Shown piece after piece: positions 1 to 10,892 of a stretch of DNA of 35,879 nt; position 1 is the stretch's first letter, and each line of letters opens with the position of its first letter. Both the position numbers and the translations under genes were made by a program. The stretch spans positions 1-35,879 of the forward strand of contig JARBJD010000531.1 of NCBI GenBank assembly GCA_033064195.1, in the 5' to 3' direction. The notes beneath the pieces are model-generated. The model did no database searches. It had not been told where the DNA came from and saw only the letters and a program-made list of their open reading frames with translations. This stretch comes from Blattamonas nauphoetae (Eukaryota > Preaxostyla > Oxymonadida).

Positions 1-635
1 TTTTCCCATGCTGCTCTGAAAAGAAACAATTACTGAATTTTCTTCCTGAAAACAAGGGATTTTGAGAAGACAGAAAGTAACCGAGAACATACTGGTTCCT
101 AAAATGCGGACCAGTATCAGTAAATACAGTGATGTGTTTCTTGGAAGTGTATGAATCAAGAGAAAATAAATCGGCAAGACATTCTTGAACAAAACGGTGA
201 TCATGAGAAAGAACAGGGAAATAAAGTTGTGATATGTTTTTGATCACAGAATTCTGTGAGGTGAAACAAGTAATGCAGAGATGAGAAACTGAAGTTTTTA
301 GATAAAATCGTGTCCGACTTGGTCATTGGAAAGAGGTAATGACCAATTTTCTTTAAAGTCCATGACGATGACCAATGTGTCATCGTCTATGGATGAAATG
401 GATGAATTGTAATAATTTCTTTGTGTTTCGGCTATTTTTTTGTGTTTTTCTATTGTTTTTAGTTCATTTTGTTCTTTTCTGTGAGTTTTTTTTGTTTGTG
501 CTTTTAATGTTTCTTCTTTTTTGTAATATTTGCCTCGTTCACAAAGGGAACAGAGGTCGGTTCTTTGTTGCTTTTTCAGGAATTTTGTTTGTTTGCAGAA
601 AGTAGAGTAAGAGATTTTGGTTTTTCCTTCCTCAA
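1..635. other. AT-rich stretch, no gene recognised
   Basis: The plus strand is strongly T-rich between about 415 and 620, which keeps short frames open by composition alone. I see no domain, splice pattern or repeat here that supports a gene. Confidence 0.5.
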
Positions 636-1417
636 CTAGCTGACGGTGAAGCTCCTTTTCGTTGTTTCAAGGAGCCTTGTTTCGATGTGGTGTGTTTCGG
701 TTGCTATGGTTTCGAGGGAGTTGTCCGGAGTTGATGGACTATCTGACCTGCTGAGGAGGAATAGCAGGTCATCGTCGTCCAGTGTGTCAACTGCTGGCTT
801 TTCTAATAGTGTAAAGAGAATTGGGTGAAAAGGAGTGTGAGCATACGTTTCTTAACCCTCTTCTGTGGTTTTCTTTCTGGTTTTCGCAGCTTGGTGACGT
901 TTTATCTTCTATTGCTTTCATCAGTTCAGTGTCTTCGAGGATGTTTATTTTCTGTGAGAATGATTGAAAAGGAAAAGTAACCTGTTTTGAGGCTGGTCGA
1001 CGTCGAGTGGGATTCCGAGGTCTCCCACTGATTCTGTCGAATCGGGAGCGGGCATAGTTATATGCCCCTCCTCGACGTCGAAACTAATAGCCTGTGTCTC
1101 GCCAAGTGAGTACTTGGGAGACACACTGCATCAATTTCACCTTGTCGTCTTTGCACCTCATTTCACGATGTAAATGAGTTAAAGACGAAATAAGTGAAGT
1201 GAATTTATCTAAAGAGAGAAAGAATGAGAGAAAAGAAAGCCAAACTATTGTAATGAGCAAGGACAATCTCCTTGATTGGTATGAGTTCATGACGACTATC
1301 CAGAGCTTTGATGAGAGGTGCTGCTGGATAGTCGCGATGTTGTTTGACGAGAAGGTCGTAAATCTCCTTCCCGTGCGTGCTGATGGTTGATTTGGGTTTT
1401 GTAATATAAGCTTCCAT
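636..1417 (-). CDS. Candidate small spliced gene, unrecognised
   Basis: This is a minus-strand candidate with about five exons, read by eye. The first exon starts at an ATG at 1417 and encodes a 50-residue helical piece that includes APLIKALDSRHELIPIKE. A second piece (about 1110-1210) reads LTHLHREMRCKDDKVKLMQC. A third (about 982-1075) holds an acidic stretch, PAPDSTESVGDLGIPLDV. A fourth is 847-951. The last exon, 636-802, reads KPAVDTLDDDDLLFLLSRSD and ends at TAG 636-638. Likely introns are 952-981 (30 bp, GTTACT...CAG) and 803-846 (44 bp, GTATGC...TAG). The phases do not all agree, so at least one border is misplaced or one base is wrong. No family is recognised. The acidic, Ser/Thr-rich end looks disordered. 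Confidence 0.35.
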
Positions 1418-1556
1418 GGTTGCGAGAAGATATGATGGGGATAAGAATTTTCGAGTTTTGCTTGAATATTTCTTGGGGGTTGTATGAAGATTTGAGAAAT
1501 CTGTCTTCAATGACCCACAAGTCTGGGTCAACTTCTCTGACTCTATTCGAGAGTGA

Positions 1557-1900
1557 GAACTCCCTCCACCCATCGCAAATTCACCTCCTTCCTCCCTCCA
1601 CCCATCGCAAATTCACCTCCTTCCTCCCTCTACCCATCGCAAATTCACCTCCTTCCTCCCTCCACCCATCGCAAATTCACCTCCTTCCTCCCTCCACCCA
1701 TCACAAATTCACCTCCTTCCTCCCTCCACCCATCACAAATTCACCTCCTTCCTCCCTCCACCCATCGCAAATTCACCTCCTTCCTCCCTCCACCCATCAC
1801 AAATTCACCTCCTTCCTCCCTCCACCCATCACAAATTGACCTCCTCCCGCCCTCCACCCATCGCAAATTCACCTCCTTCCTCCCTCCACCCATCCCAATC
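1557..1900. repeat. 32-bp minisatellite, about 11 copies
   Basis: A 32-bp unit, beginning ccctccacccatc and continuing gcaaattcacctccttcct, repeats head to tail. The catc core lies at 1571, 1603, 1635 and so on every 32 bp to 1891, where the last copy is cut short. Copies differ mainly at one site (atcgc or atcac). Because 32 is not a multiple of 3, all three frames cycle through the same HRKFTSFLPP, QIHLLPPST and NSPPSSL words. The long open frames across it are a product of the repeat and not evidence of a gene. Confidence 0.95.
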
Positions 1901-2400
1901 TTCTCCGACAATCATAGCTCTTGGACGAGAGATAACAAAAGCACTCAACTCTCATCGCAAACCCATCCTGTCGCTTATTATCTGAACTGGTCTCCCGCCA
2001 CTTCCAATGGATAACAACTCCCCGTCCGTGCGAAGTCTCTCCCGAAGAGACGTTATAAACACACAAAGTTGATATCGTTTCAAATCTGTGATGTTCAAAT
2101 CAAAGGGTCTCCGCCAATGATGAGGAAGGCCATTCAAGACTAACAAATCTCCTCCCTGAATCACACAGTTCAATACAAAGCAACTACTGTGACCGCAATC
2201 ACGAATGGGGACATCCACACCCTTCCCCAACAATAATCGATCTCAAATGGTCAGTCTGCCTCTCCAACCACAGTTTCGTCTCCACCACAAACTCATTCAC
2301 CTTCAATTGAACATATTGTTCCATCTTCGTCTCCTGGGATCAGTTCCCCGATGGCTCAGTCGTGTTCGCCCACAATTTCCCAAGCCGGCCTTGATATTCC
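1901..2400. other. Sequence after the minisatellite, coding-like scraps only
   Basis: The plus strand has short protein-like runs, for example a piece near 2341-2394 reading QFPDGSVVFAHNFPSRP, but stops interrupt them. They probably belong to the same broken plus-strand gene as the segment from 2401. No start, splice site or domain could be fixed. Confidence 0.3.
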
Positions 2401-2883
2401 CCTGAACAAACCATTATTGAAACACATGCTGAAGATGTTCCATTCGAGATAGTCAACTTTGATGATTCTGATCTAGGTCACGTTCAACCACCCAACGATC
2501 TCAATACCATTCAACAACAACTACAACCCTTCCAAATTGAGTTCAGTTATGTCTCTGCCTCTAATATCTTCTCTATACCTCCAATTATCTCCCTCTTTCG
2601 GCTGTTCAATCCTTACTCTTCGCTCCAGGACCCAACGTCGTTTGCTTCGTCTCATCCTCCTCAATTCCCTTTCATGTTCATCATCACAGTCTTCACCAAA
2701 ATAATATCATACCCATCCCTCTTCTCTCCCCTCCAGCAACTCCGTGTACATACGTACCATTTGGTCGTCACAAGTCATCAGCAGGTTCTCTCTTTCTTCT
2801 CCAACTCGGGTTTACTCACCCTCCGCTTCCTTCGAACGACCCTCCATTCCTCCAACACATTCTTGACTCTATTCTTTCCTTAA
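2401..2883 (+). pseudogene. Broken coding segment, unrecognised protein
   Basis: There are 160 open codons without an initiating ATG at the front. The text is plausible protein: an acidic start (EDVPFEIVNFDDSDLGHV), a Gln-rich linker (NTIQQQLQPFQIEF) and a hydrophobic, Ser/Leu-rich second half. Stops bound it on both sides. Coding-like words continue downstream in other frames (for example LSDHTLNSSLLELILTSL near 3055-3110), so this looks like part of a longer decayed or error-broken gene. I do not recognise a family. The position upstream of the beta-helix remnant on the same strand leaves open that it belongs to the same surface-protein gene. Confidence 0.35.
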
Positions 2884-3749
2884 AAATACGCCAAATATGA
2901 CACTTCCGTCCATTTCGGGATTGGACTCTCATCCACCTCTTTCTTTGCAAGACCAATGCAACCCTTCGTCGTTCCTCCCGCATGCTCTCCTCGACCACCC
3001 CTCATTCGCCTGAACAAAGCTGTTCTTCCTCCTCATCGCCACTTTTCTGATGCACCGTCTGTCAGACCACACTCTGAACTCTTCCCTTCTTGAGTTGATC
3101 CTGACCTCCCTTCCACAGAATCACACTTCTGAGGAATTACATCAACGCGAAGATCCCGGTAGCTGACGCGCATTTCATTCCGTTCTGCATCTTCCCATCG
3201 ATCTCCCCAAAAAAACCAGTTTCTCGACCCAGACCTGCTGTGTTCATACAACAGCACTGGGATGGACGCCTCTTCACAGCTTCAGCTGAGACATGCGAAA
3301 GTTGCGAAGGCTGGGTTCTTGTTCACAAAGAGTCGAGCCCTCTCTCCTCTCCACCCATTCTTCCGATGAAGCTCTTCACGTTGAGCGCGTACAACTTTAT
3401 TGCCAACCACACGGTCAGAAGATACTCGACGAAGCAGACGGGACAACCGCCAGTTTACCACACGATCTTGACTCGGGAGGATCTCGTCCGATATATTCGG
3501 ATGTTGAAAAATGTGTTTATTACAAGTTTGTGGAACTTGGATCATCGTGTGGATGGCTATTTTTCAGAATAAGCCGGTTTGTTCAACTGTAGTTTATCAG
3601 ACTTGTTTCACCATTTCCATCGCGCGGTGACTCGCGGACGAGCACGTCAATTACTGGAATTCAGGTCAACATCACCCGAAATACAATCAAAACAAGAAAA
3701 ACCGAATGGCCATCACGAATATCACTATAGTAAGGAACAATGCACGTCG

Positions 3750-4636
3750 ATGACCGTCTCCATCATTTCTCACGATTCTCCCAGCAATACGTCTCTCTCG
3801 ACGACAGAGTCCCTCCCCACCCCACCTCAACCGGTTTCATCTGTCTCTCCGACCAAACAATCACAACCATCCCCATCTCTTTCAGATCTCGTCTACCTGC
3901 TGATTCTCCAGCGCCAGATCCACCCATTGTCCCGTCTCTTTCCCTTTCCAGTATCTGTTCATCCACCCACGCATTCGGGACACCCCTCTTCTTTCCGAAC
4001 CAAACGGACCTCCTCCAAAACTCGATCTCTTCGTCGCTCTTTATTGTCCCCTCCAAGAGAAACGGTGGCGATACAAGCACGCGAAAGTCCAAAAAAGAGA
4101 AAACGACGATATTCCTGCCAACCCGCCGATTTCGCCGCAGATTCAGCACTTCGTGAGGCTGACGAACGCGCTGTCGCTCTCGACGCTGCGGTCGCAGTCT
4201 TATCTGAACCAGAGCAGATTCTGGTCAACACCGAAGAACTCGTCAAAACTGGAAACAGTCGACACGCGATCGGGCTGACCAGACACCGACCACGCCTGGC
4301 AACCGCGGCTCGTCTGCATCTCCACCCGCTGGCAGCACGACTCCTTCGCCGCACTCCCCGCAGCGAGTCTCTGGACGAGCAGGACTCGTTCGTTGCGAAG
4401 AGTATCGATGGTAAGGGAGGAAGGACTTCGATCCAGCTCTTCCCTTTGATGCCTCACTCCTCTCCACAGGCGACATCGAAACAATTGCCACTTTTGTGAG
4501 GGCTGATCGACAGAAGAAGGGCCTTTCGCCGCATCCCATCTGCACACAACACCTTCGGCAGTTCATTTCCTCCCCTTCTATCCGTCATTTTCTTTCTCTT
4601 CGGGTTCTGGCAGGAATCAAGGAGGCAGAGACACGG
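3750..4636 (+). pseudogene. Pro/Ser-rich, basic protein segment, frame-broken, unrecognised
   Basis: From an ATG at 3750 one frame stays open to 4499. It encodes a Ser/Pro-rich front (SLPTPPQPVSSVSPTKQ), a basic cluster (ESPKKRKRRYS) that could be a nuclear signal, and a helical stretch (ALREADERAVALDAAVAVLS). From about 4424 the more protein-like text lies one frame over: FDPALPFDASLLSTGDIETI, then TQHLRQFISSPSIRHFLSLR. That run ends at 4636, directly before GTATGATTC, which is either an in-frame stop or a splice donor of the kind used at 11687. The switch needs a one-base change or an unseen intron. No family is recognised. Confidence 0.35.
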
Positions 4637-4706
4637 GTATGATTCGCAACCTATCATCAGACTCGAGAACAAGCAGAACGGATGAGCATTCCAACATTTT
4701 GAATCT

Positions 4707-5701
4707 GTGGACCTCACACTGAAGGGAGAAACAAGAACATCAATCACGAAGTCAACACTCGTGCGACTCAACAGAGAGCAACCCATCTCAAGTGAAGTTT
4801 CTCGGCTCAGGACTCATCAGAACTGCCTTTTTAATATTGTGAACTCAACGCTTTCGCTTGACGCTCTGATTTTCGATGTGGAGTCTCTTGGTTGCACGAA
4901 CGCAAAAGCTGGCCATCCCTCTCTCCGACACTGTCCTCGCCGTCGCGATGTGCGATTGTGGAGACATCCTGTGTGTCATTTAGGACTCTGTTCTCCGACT
5001 GGGCCAGCTGGCATCGCCGATTGTGGTCCACCACACGCACCACGTTCGCAATCAACTGCACAAAACATCATGTTTTTCTGATGGACCTGCGAGGAAATCT
5101 GAACCCCAATCCTCGCCTCGTCATTGATTCGTCCAATATCTCGTGTGACAAAGCCACCACTCTTCCCGACAGCGAACACCAGATCATCACTCATCATTCT
5201 GTGAGCACAGATGATTCGAACTCCGAATTCACATCGCTGGATGGAGCCTCGCGAACTCGGACACTTCAAGAAGCTGATTCAATTGCCTTCATTCAAGTCT
5301 CCAACTGCCAGTTCTCCGATCAGACATTTTCTGGGAGCGGTGTTGTTTTTAGTAAGTGGAACGTTTCACGTCCTCCGTGCCTTCGACTCGCTTTTCGAGA
5401 ACAACTAGGCAGGGAAGAAGGGAGGTGCATCTCAACGCATTATTCCGACCACACTTTCCACCGATGCATCTTTCGGAAGAACACAGCCGCTGAAAGAGGC
5501 GGCACACACAACTTCAATCAGCCAGACCTGATTTTCTTTGAAGACTCACATTTCGACGAGAACACGACGCTGGAGTATTGGGACAATGCGAAGGACTTCG
5601 CCTTTAATCTGTGTCGTCCAGAAGCGATTGATGTATTCTCCAAACATCTCCAACAGCCCTGTCGACACGATCATTCTCGTCAGTTTCTTCTTTTCTGCTG
5701 A
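4707..5701 (+). pseudogene. Remnant of a parallel beta-helix surface protein
   Basis: Two overlapping frames carry short beta-strand and turn repeats of the right-handed parallel beta-helix type. The first has NIVNSTLSLDALIFDVESLG. The second has RLVIDSSNISCDKATTLPD, FIQVSNCQFSDQTFSGSGVV, TFHRCIFRKNTAAERGG and IFFEDSHFDENTTL. The pattern of a Cys- or Asp-centred strand followed by an Asn-rich turn recurs about every 20-25 residues. Genomes of oxymonads hold very many long secreted proteins of this kind. Here there is no signal peptide, the frame changes near 4890, and only about 300 residues remain, far less than the usual length. The 3' end overlaps the antisense HEAT-like gene, and the border between the two probably lies near 5640. 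Confidence 0.55.
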
Positions 5702-7509
5702 ACTCACTCCTCCAATCACTATGAGCAACAACGTCCACACAGAAATGAAAATCGACTCGATTGTCCTCCACTTATCGTCGAACGTCCCAAGCAGCGAGCG
5801 CAGAATCCGAGCCAGCGACATCAGAACCTCATCAGTGAACAGCACCGAGTGATGATAGAAACGAAGCGAGGGACTTCAGGCAAAGCGGCTGATGCTGCGA
5901 GTGGTGGATGTGATGATGGGGAAGAGAGGGCTGAGCAGCGACGGGATCTTCAATTTGGACAGCTCGTTCAGTTCGCGCTCTCCAACTTCATTCCCACAAA
6001 CCACATCGTCCACCACCTCCCCAACACCACAATCCAATTCACACTTTCCACCAATTTAGTTCTGTGCCGTCGCATGTGGAGATAATCTACGAAGTGGTCA
6101 AGTCCAACAACGAGAGAATCGCAAAGTCGCATACCTCCTCTCTTCCGATGCCACATCTGCCAGCACACATCCATCGACGGCGACAACAGACGCACCGACA
6201 ACAGCAAAGGCAGAGCCGTGCCCAGAATCGCTGGTTCGAAGGTTTTCGGTGAATTTTGTGAATCAGAATCAACACAATCGCAGTCGTCGACACTTCCACA
6301 CTCAGACTCAGCGGGAACGCCCGCCCCTCAGCCCCTACCAACCCTTCTCCACTCCGCCCTGTCTCCACCCACGGCGACAGAAGGAAGTGCCGGATCTTCG
6401 GCCCGATCTGGCGAGGCTCGTGCTCAGGTGCGAATGTGGGCACCAGATTTGCGAGAGGGTGTGGGATGAACGACGACAGCGTCAGATGAAGCAGCTGCAT
6501 CAGAGCGTCCAGCTTCACCAGCGACAGATGAACAAACCAGCAGAGTGTTTGGAGAAGCATCCCAAACTCAATCCGAACAATCGTAGCTCCTCCTTCCGAA
6601 AGAACAACATTCGTCTGGAACAGCCTGTCACAATCCAATCGACAAGCAGTGCGGCTGCGTGCGGGGGCTTCGGAAGTTAGCGAGGAAGGGCGGGTGTGGC
6701 GAGTGGGGGCGACAGAGCGGTCAGCTTCGAAGAACGTGCGCAGTGAAGTCACCAGCTGATTCGCCAGCAAAATGAACTCCGTGCAGATCGAGTCGGTGTG
6801 CAGCAGTTTCGACAGCTCCGACTGTTTGTCTCCGTCCAACGCCAACACAAAGTGAAACAGCTCCAACGCACACATCGCACGCAGGCCTTCCTCCACAACC
6901 CACTCCTCCACCAACTCCGAAAGAGGCTGCGAAACATGAAGCGACGCGTCTTGCTCGATCGACGAAGCGAAACTGCTCAGTGCCGTCTGCAGTTCAGACC
7001 AGAACAGCAGAAAGTTCATCTGCAACAGCGTTTCCGAGGACGTCGCCAGAACCCCATGCACAACACCTAGCAGTGGCGTGCAGATGGCTCAGCGAGTGCA
7101 GAGCAGGGAATACCAGCGACGGCATGTTCGGCGAGAAGAAAGCGAGCAACGAGTGGAAGAATGACAGCATCGATCGGAAAGAGGACAGAAACGGCAGAAC
7201 CAGCTCGTCAAACAGCGACACCACGTTCGGCGGTGGAGAAGGGGACAGCAGACCAAACGACAACAGCAGAGGCAATCCAAAGTTCCCAAATTCCTGTTTT
7301 TCTGTGCCATCCACCGACGGACCGCGGAGAGCGGCCAGAACAGCGTCCAATGCAGTTTCAAGAGACGCGCAGAGGCGACAGCTTTTCGATAATTGCTCCG
7401 GCAACATGCGTGCTTCCGAAAACAACGGCGAGGGCACATAAGCACTCCAGGCGTCGAAGAACACATATTCATCTTTAATCCATTTCACTGTATTGGTTCC
7501 ATGAACCAT
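5546..7509 (-). pseudogene. HEAT-like helical protein, frame disrupted
   Basis: From an ATG at 7509 a frame runs through amphipathic helices (FGLPLLLSFGLLSPSP, LVLPFLSSFRSMLSFFHSLL) to about 7075. The text then continues one frame over: HGVLATSSETLLQMNFLLFW, LFHFVLALDGDKQSELSKLL, EFILLANQLVTSLRTFFEAD, down to about 6390. Coding-like sequence resumes in other frames (ELNELSKLKIPSLLSPLFPI near 5890-5960). The last piece, about 5546-5845, has FTDEVLMSLARILRSLLGTF and RMIVSTGLLEMFGEYINRFW. This is the composition of a HEAT/ARM solenoid, though no named family is recognised. About four or five frame changes mean decay or local sequence error. The foldback element begins 137 bp upstream of the ATG. 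Confidence 0.5.
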
Positions 7510-7645
7510 GTTTTACTGAAACTGTGCACATAGTTCCAGAATACGTTGTCTTTTGCATCATTGAAACGGATTGATTTGAAATGACTAAGTAGATGAACAA
7601 TCATGAACAACATTTATTGAAAACTCTTTCATTCGTGACAACGAT

Positions 7646-8639
7646 ATATCGGGGTGGCGGGAAAAACTTGGGCGGGCTCTTAGTCGATTCTGGCACTATT
7701 TAGCTTAATTTTCACTTCATACAGTGCCTTTACATGTTTCCTATTTTCAAAAAACACCAAGTAAAAAAATCATAGTGTCCTGACCAGAGAGAACAGCGAG
7801 GTGAAAGATCAGATCTGAACGACTATGACTCTTTTTCTCAACAAAATGGAAAATTTCAGACATTTAGACTAATTTACACTCATTTCAGAAGAAGATGTAG
7901 CAATTGAATCAATACATGACAGGGAAATATCATCGAGATTTTTAACTCTGTTTGAGAATCGCCGTTGTCACGTCATCTTTTCAGGATGAAACGAATCGAC
8001 CCCTTCATGAATGCACGGGGCATCGTGGAAAGTGCCAATCATCACATCTGACGTCATGATCAAGCGGTGAAACACGACATCGTTGATTCAGGGATAAAAC
8101 CAGACTGGTTTGTATTTCTTGCCGTTTTCTCATTACTCCTCCCGTATTCAAAGGAATCTGAATATAAACACTGAATTGCAATTTTTTCGATCATCGACGT
8201 TGTTTTCAGGATCTTGGTCATTATTCATCAGGATATGTGTAATCACCATGCTGGACAGAAGCTACAGCCAGTTCAATGACTGGCTGGGAGATCAAACTAC
8301 GAATTGACGACAAAGGAAGGATGATCATCACGATTCTGGAAAAAAATCTCGATGACATTTCCCTGTCATGTATTGATTCAATTGCTACATCTTCTTCTGA
8401 AATGAGTGTAAATTAGTCTAAATGTCTGAAATTTTCCATTTTGTTGAGAAAAAGAGTCATAGTCGTTCAGATCTGATCTTTCACCTCGCTGTTCTCTCTG
8501 GTCAGGACACTATGATTTTTTTACTTGGTGTTTTTTGAAAATAGGAAACATGTAAAGGCACTGTATGAAGTGAAAATTAAGCTAAATAGTGCCAGAATCG
8601 ACTAAGAGCCCGCCCAAGTTTTTCCCGCCACCCCGATAT
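7646..8639. mobile_element. Foldback DNA element with 298-bp inverted arms
   Basis: The left arm (7646-7943) and right arm (8342-8639) are reverse complements over 298 bp, with one mismatch found by eye (7929) and no indel. They enclose 398 bp of unique DNA. The outer ends read tcggggtggcggg and its complement. TA dinucleotides at 7647-7648 and 8637-8638 fit a TA target duplication, although palindromic ATAT at both ends makes the exact border uncertain. No transposase frame is present; the open frame in the centre is short and featureless. This is a non-autonomous foldback or MITE-like element, probably moved by a TA-inserting transposase encoded elsewhere. Near-identical arms suggest recent insertion or arm conversion. 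Confidence 0.85.
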
Positions 8640-8853
8640 TTCACAGGCAGCAAAATCGAAAAAAAACGATTCAATCAGAGAAGATAGACAAAAACGCACG
8701 ATTATGGTTTGATCACACAACGTTCATTGACAGAACGACTTTGGAGGTCAGAACGTCTGGAATCTCCATTTAGAAATGCAATCAATCTGAATGTGTGAAG
8801 GATAAAAGGATATTTGAAAATCGAAATGTCGCTCGAACTTTTTCCATTGCGAT

Positions 8854-8861
8854 CGATGATC
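8854..8861. repeat. Left 8-bp target-site duplication of the hAT-like element
   Basis: The sequence cgatgatc lies directly before the left terminal repeat. The identical octamer follows the right terminal repeat. Confidence 0.85.
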
Positions 8862-9672
8862 TAGGCTTGTCTGACCGGCCAAAAGTACCGGTCAGTGTCA
8901 GTCCAGATTTCTTCAATGGGTCAGATCTCATCTAATCATTAAATCACATGCTATTCGCAAAACTTTGGCAACCTGAAAGATATACACGTTTGAATATGCA
9001 GAATGAACCCGTTTGGCAGCCTTCTTTCAAGTATTGGTGCAATTCAACTCATCCTCTTCATTCCTGAGTTCTTCTCTGGGTTTATCATGCATTTGACACG
9101 ATTTTGTCTCTCTTTATCTGTCATATTCACTATTTAGATCAGAAAAGAATCTCAGATGGAACGCTAAAGCGCAGATCAGTCATCACTCCCATCTCTCACA
9201 TCATCAGCTCCTCTTCTGTCAATCAATGCGTAAAGATTCTTAACAAATGTGTTTGTGACTGACACATTGTCAACAGCCTTCGAACACGTTGAGAAACGCC
9301 ACTTCCCAGATGAGTTCAATGTTTAACCTCAAATAACCCCACCACCGCCCGCCACTTTGCTGAAGGCTCCATTTCTATCTGCATAATCACCTTTCACCAA
9401 CCTTTGGTTTCTATTTGGTTCACTTGTGTCTGCAGGTGGACGGAAAAGCTTGGTGATCGATCTTCCTCACAGATGATCCACCATTGGTCTGTCTGAACCC
9501 ATTGAAAGTTCAGCGTTGCTGAACATGATTCTCTCCCCAATTTACCACAGTGAATCCAAGCTGTTGTAGATATCAACCAAATTTCGTTCAAACTGAGGGA
9601 ACGACATGAAACGAAAGGATCGGTCTGTGATTCATGTTTCTTCTCATTTCATATGTTTTTCGACGTCATTTT

Positions 9673-9757
9673 AATGATTGTTTATTGGACCATCTCTCTA
9701 TCGACAGATTACGCGACGATAAGGCGATTCGAATGATTGTTTATTGGACCATCTCTC
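9673..9757. repeat. 26-bp direct repeat pair inside the hAT-like element
   Basis: The 26-bp sequence that begins aatgattgtttattggacc occurs exactly at 9673-9698 and 9732-9757, a 59-bp period. The DNA between the copies is not itself repeated. It may mark a short tandem duplication within the transposon. Confidence 0.85.
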
Positions 9758-9893
9758 AGAAACAAGACCTGAAGGTGTTTAAAGACACTGGAGATTCAAA
9801 AGGAAAACAAAAAACGTGTGAAAACTCACTCTCATCATACTCTTCGATTGCTTCGTCAAGTTGTGATAGCTTAACGAAAACAGTCGCATTCTG

Positions 9894-10327
9894 AACACTT
9901 CCCGTCTCCTCATTCATTCAACTCCACGAAAACATCCTATATACTCTCATCAAATCAACGGCTCGTATCCCGCTCGATATACTCCTCGACACTCTCCACG
10001 AGGTGCCCGCTTCGCCATCCAAACTCAGCACACACACCTCCCTCTCCACCTTCACCCCACTCAGCGTACGAGACGGCTTCCAAACTCGCAGTGTGAATAT
10101 CCTCATCCCCGCTTTCTACATTCTGCATGGAATCGATGAACGGGAAGGGAGACGCCAATCGCCTCCAACTTTTGGAGATCATTTTGAAAGTTGTGAATGT
10201 TGCCGACTCGTCGATTCGCGGGAAGGATGTGTACACCGAAGATCCAGTTGTTGACTGGGTGAACCAGGTCTTCAACATGACCGAAGTGCGCAAGAATGAA
10301 TGCACAGAACCGAGAGGACTTGATTGA
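9894..10327 (+). pseudogene. Protein-coding fragment carried inside the hAT-like element
   Basis: One frame (9894 to about 10145) reads as an alpha-helical protein without an ATG at its front: SFIQLHENILYTLIKSTARI, PLDILLDTLHEVPASPSKL, VNILIPAFYILHGIDE. The text continues one frame over as NRLQLLEIILKVVNVADSSI and VYTEDPVVDWVNQVFNMTEV, and stops at 10327. This looks like the inner part of a HEAT/ARM-type protein, not like a hAT transposase (no RNase H-like or dimerisation motif). I do not recognise the parent gene. It lies wholly between the terminal repeats, so it may be a host gene fragment captured by the transposon. The alternative is a host gene into which a younger element end was moved. 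Confidence 0.4.
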
Positions 10328-10892
10328 TGAGTGTCGAAGTTGCATCTACTGGTGCCGTGACAGCCGTGAACACTCATCGGATCGAGAGTGGATTTCTAGA
10401 CAGAGATAGACGACTGAGAACTGTGATGCTAGGAGAGGAGTGAAGGAGAGAAGAAATGCAACTTTTGAAGAAAACAACACACCAAAGCCATTTATTACTT
10501 TCTTTGCACTTTCGGAGTCTCCCACTTCAACAAGTGACTACATATGGATTACAAATCTGATATATTAATGACTATTTCACAAGAAACTTGTCAATGAAAT
10601 GTATGTCGGATCGAACCCATTGATCTTCTTTTTGACGACTTATAATCTATCAGAGATATCGGTTGGTTGTTTTATGTTGGCAATGCTGTAATTCTCACGA
10701 ATTGAGTCAATTTAGCACCTGTTTCATCGTCTCTCACACTTGTCAGTTAAAAATCCTCAAAAACAAAGTTTAAAAAGAGAACACTTCGGAGAAATGATAA
10801 CTCTCTATTACGGGTTTCAGAATTTCTCCGGTCAGTGACCGTCAGTACTTTTCGGTGAAAACTGACCGGTCAGTGCCGGTCAGACAAGCCTA

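Larger units (their letters stand above)
8862..10892. mobile_element. hAT-like non-autonomous transposon
   Basis: The ends are an 18-bp perfect terminal inverted repeat, taggcttgtctgaccggc, at 8862-8879 and, inverted, at 10875-10892. Direct copies of cgatgatc flank it at 8854-8861 and 10893-10900, an 8-bp target duplication. Eight-bp duplications and short repeats starting TAGxG or CAGxG are typical of the hAT superfamily. Just inside the ends are repeated ccggtcagt words (about 8888-8897 at the left, several within 10829-10881 at the right), as expected for subterminal transposase-binding sites. The 2031-bp element contains no hAT transposase that I can see. Its interior holds a coding-like segment unrelated to a transposase at 9894-10327. 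Confidence 0.85.

Noticed and set aside
375-605. Open frame rich in Phe and Leu that looks like membrane spans
   Set aside because: The plus strand is T-rich here, which produces Phe/Leu/Val codons without selection. No start context, splice sites or domain support it.
1420-2014. Two long plus-strand frames of Pro/Ser/His repeats
   Set aside because: They are translations of the 32-bp minisatellite in different frames; the peptide words rotate because the unit is not a multiple of three.
8110-8307. 65-codon frame in the centre of the foldback element
   Set aside because: Too short, no transposase motif, and composition gives no coding signal.
7646-8639. Classification of the foldback as a Mutator-like element because of its long arms
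   Set aside because: Mutator-like elements make 9-bp target duplications; no 9-bp duplication is present, while TA (or ATAT) fits.
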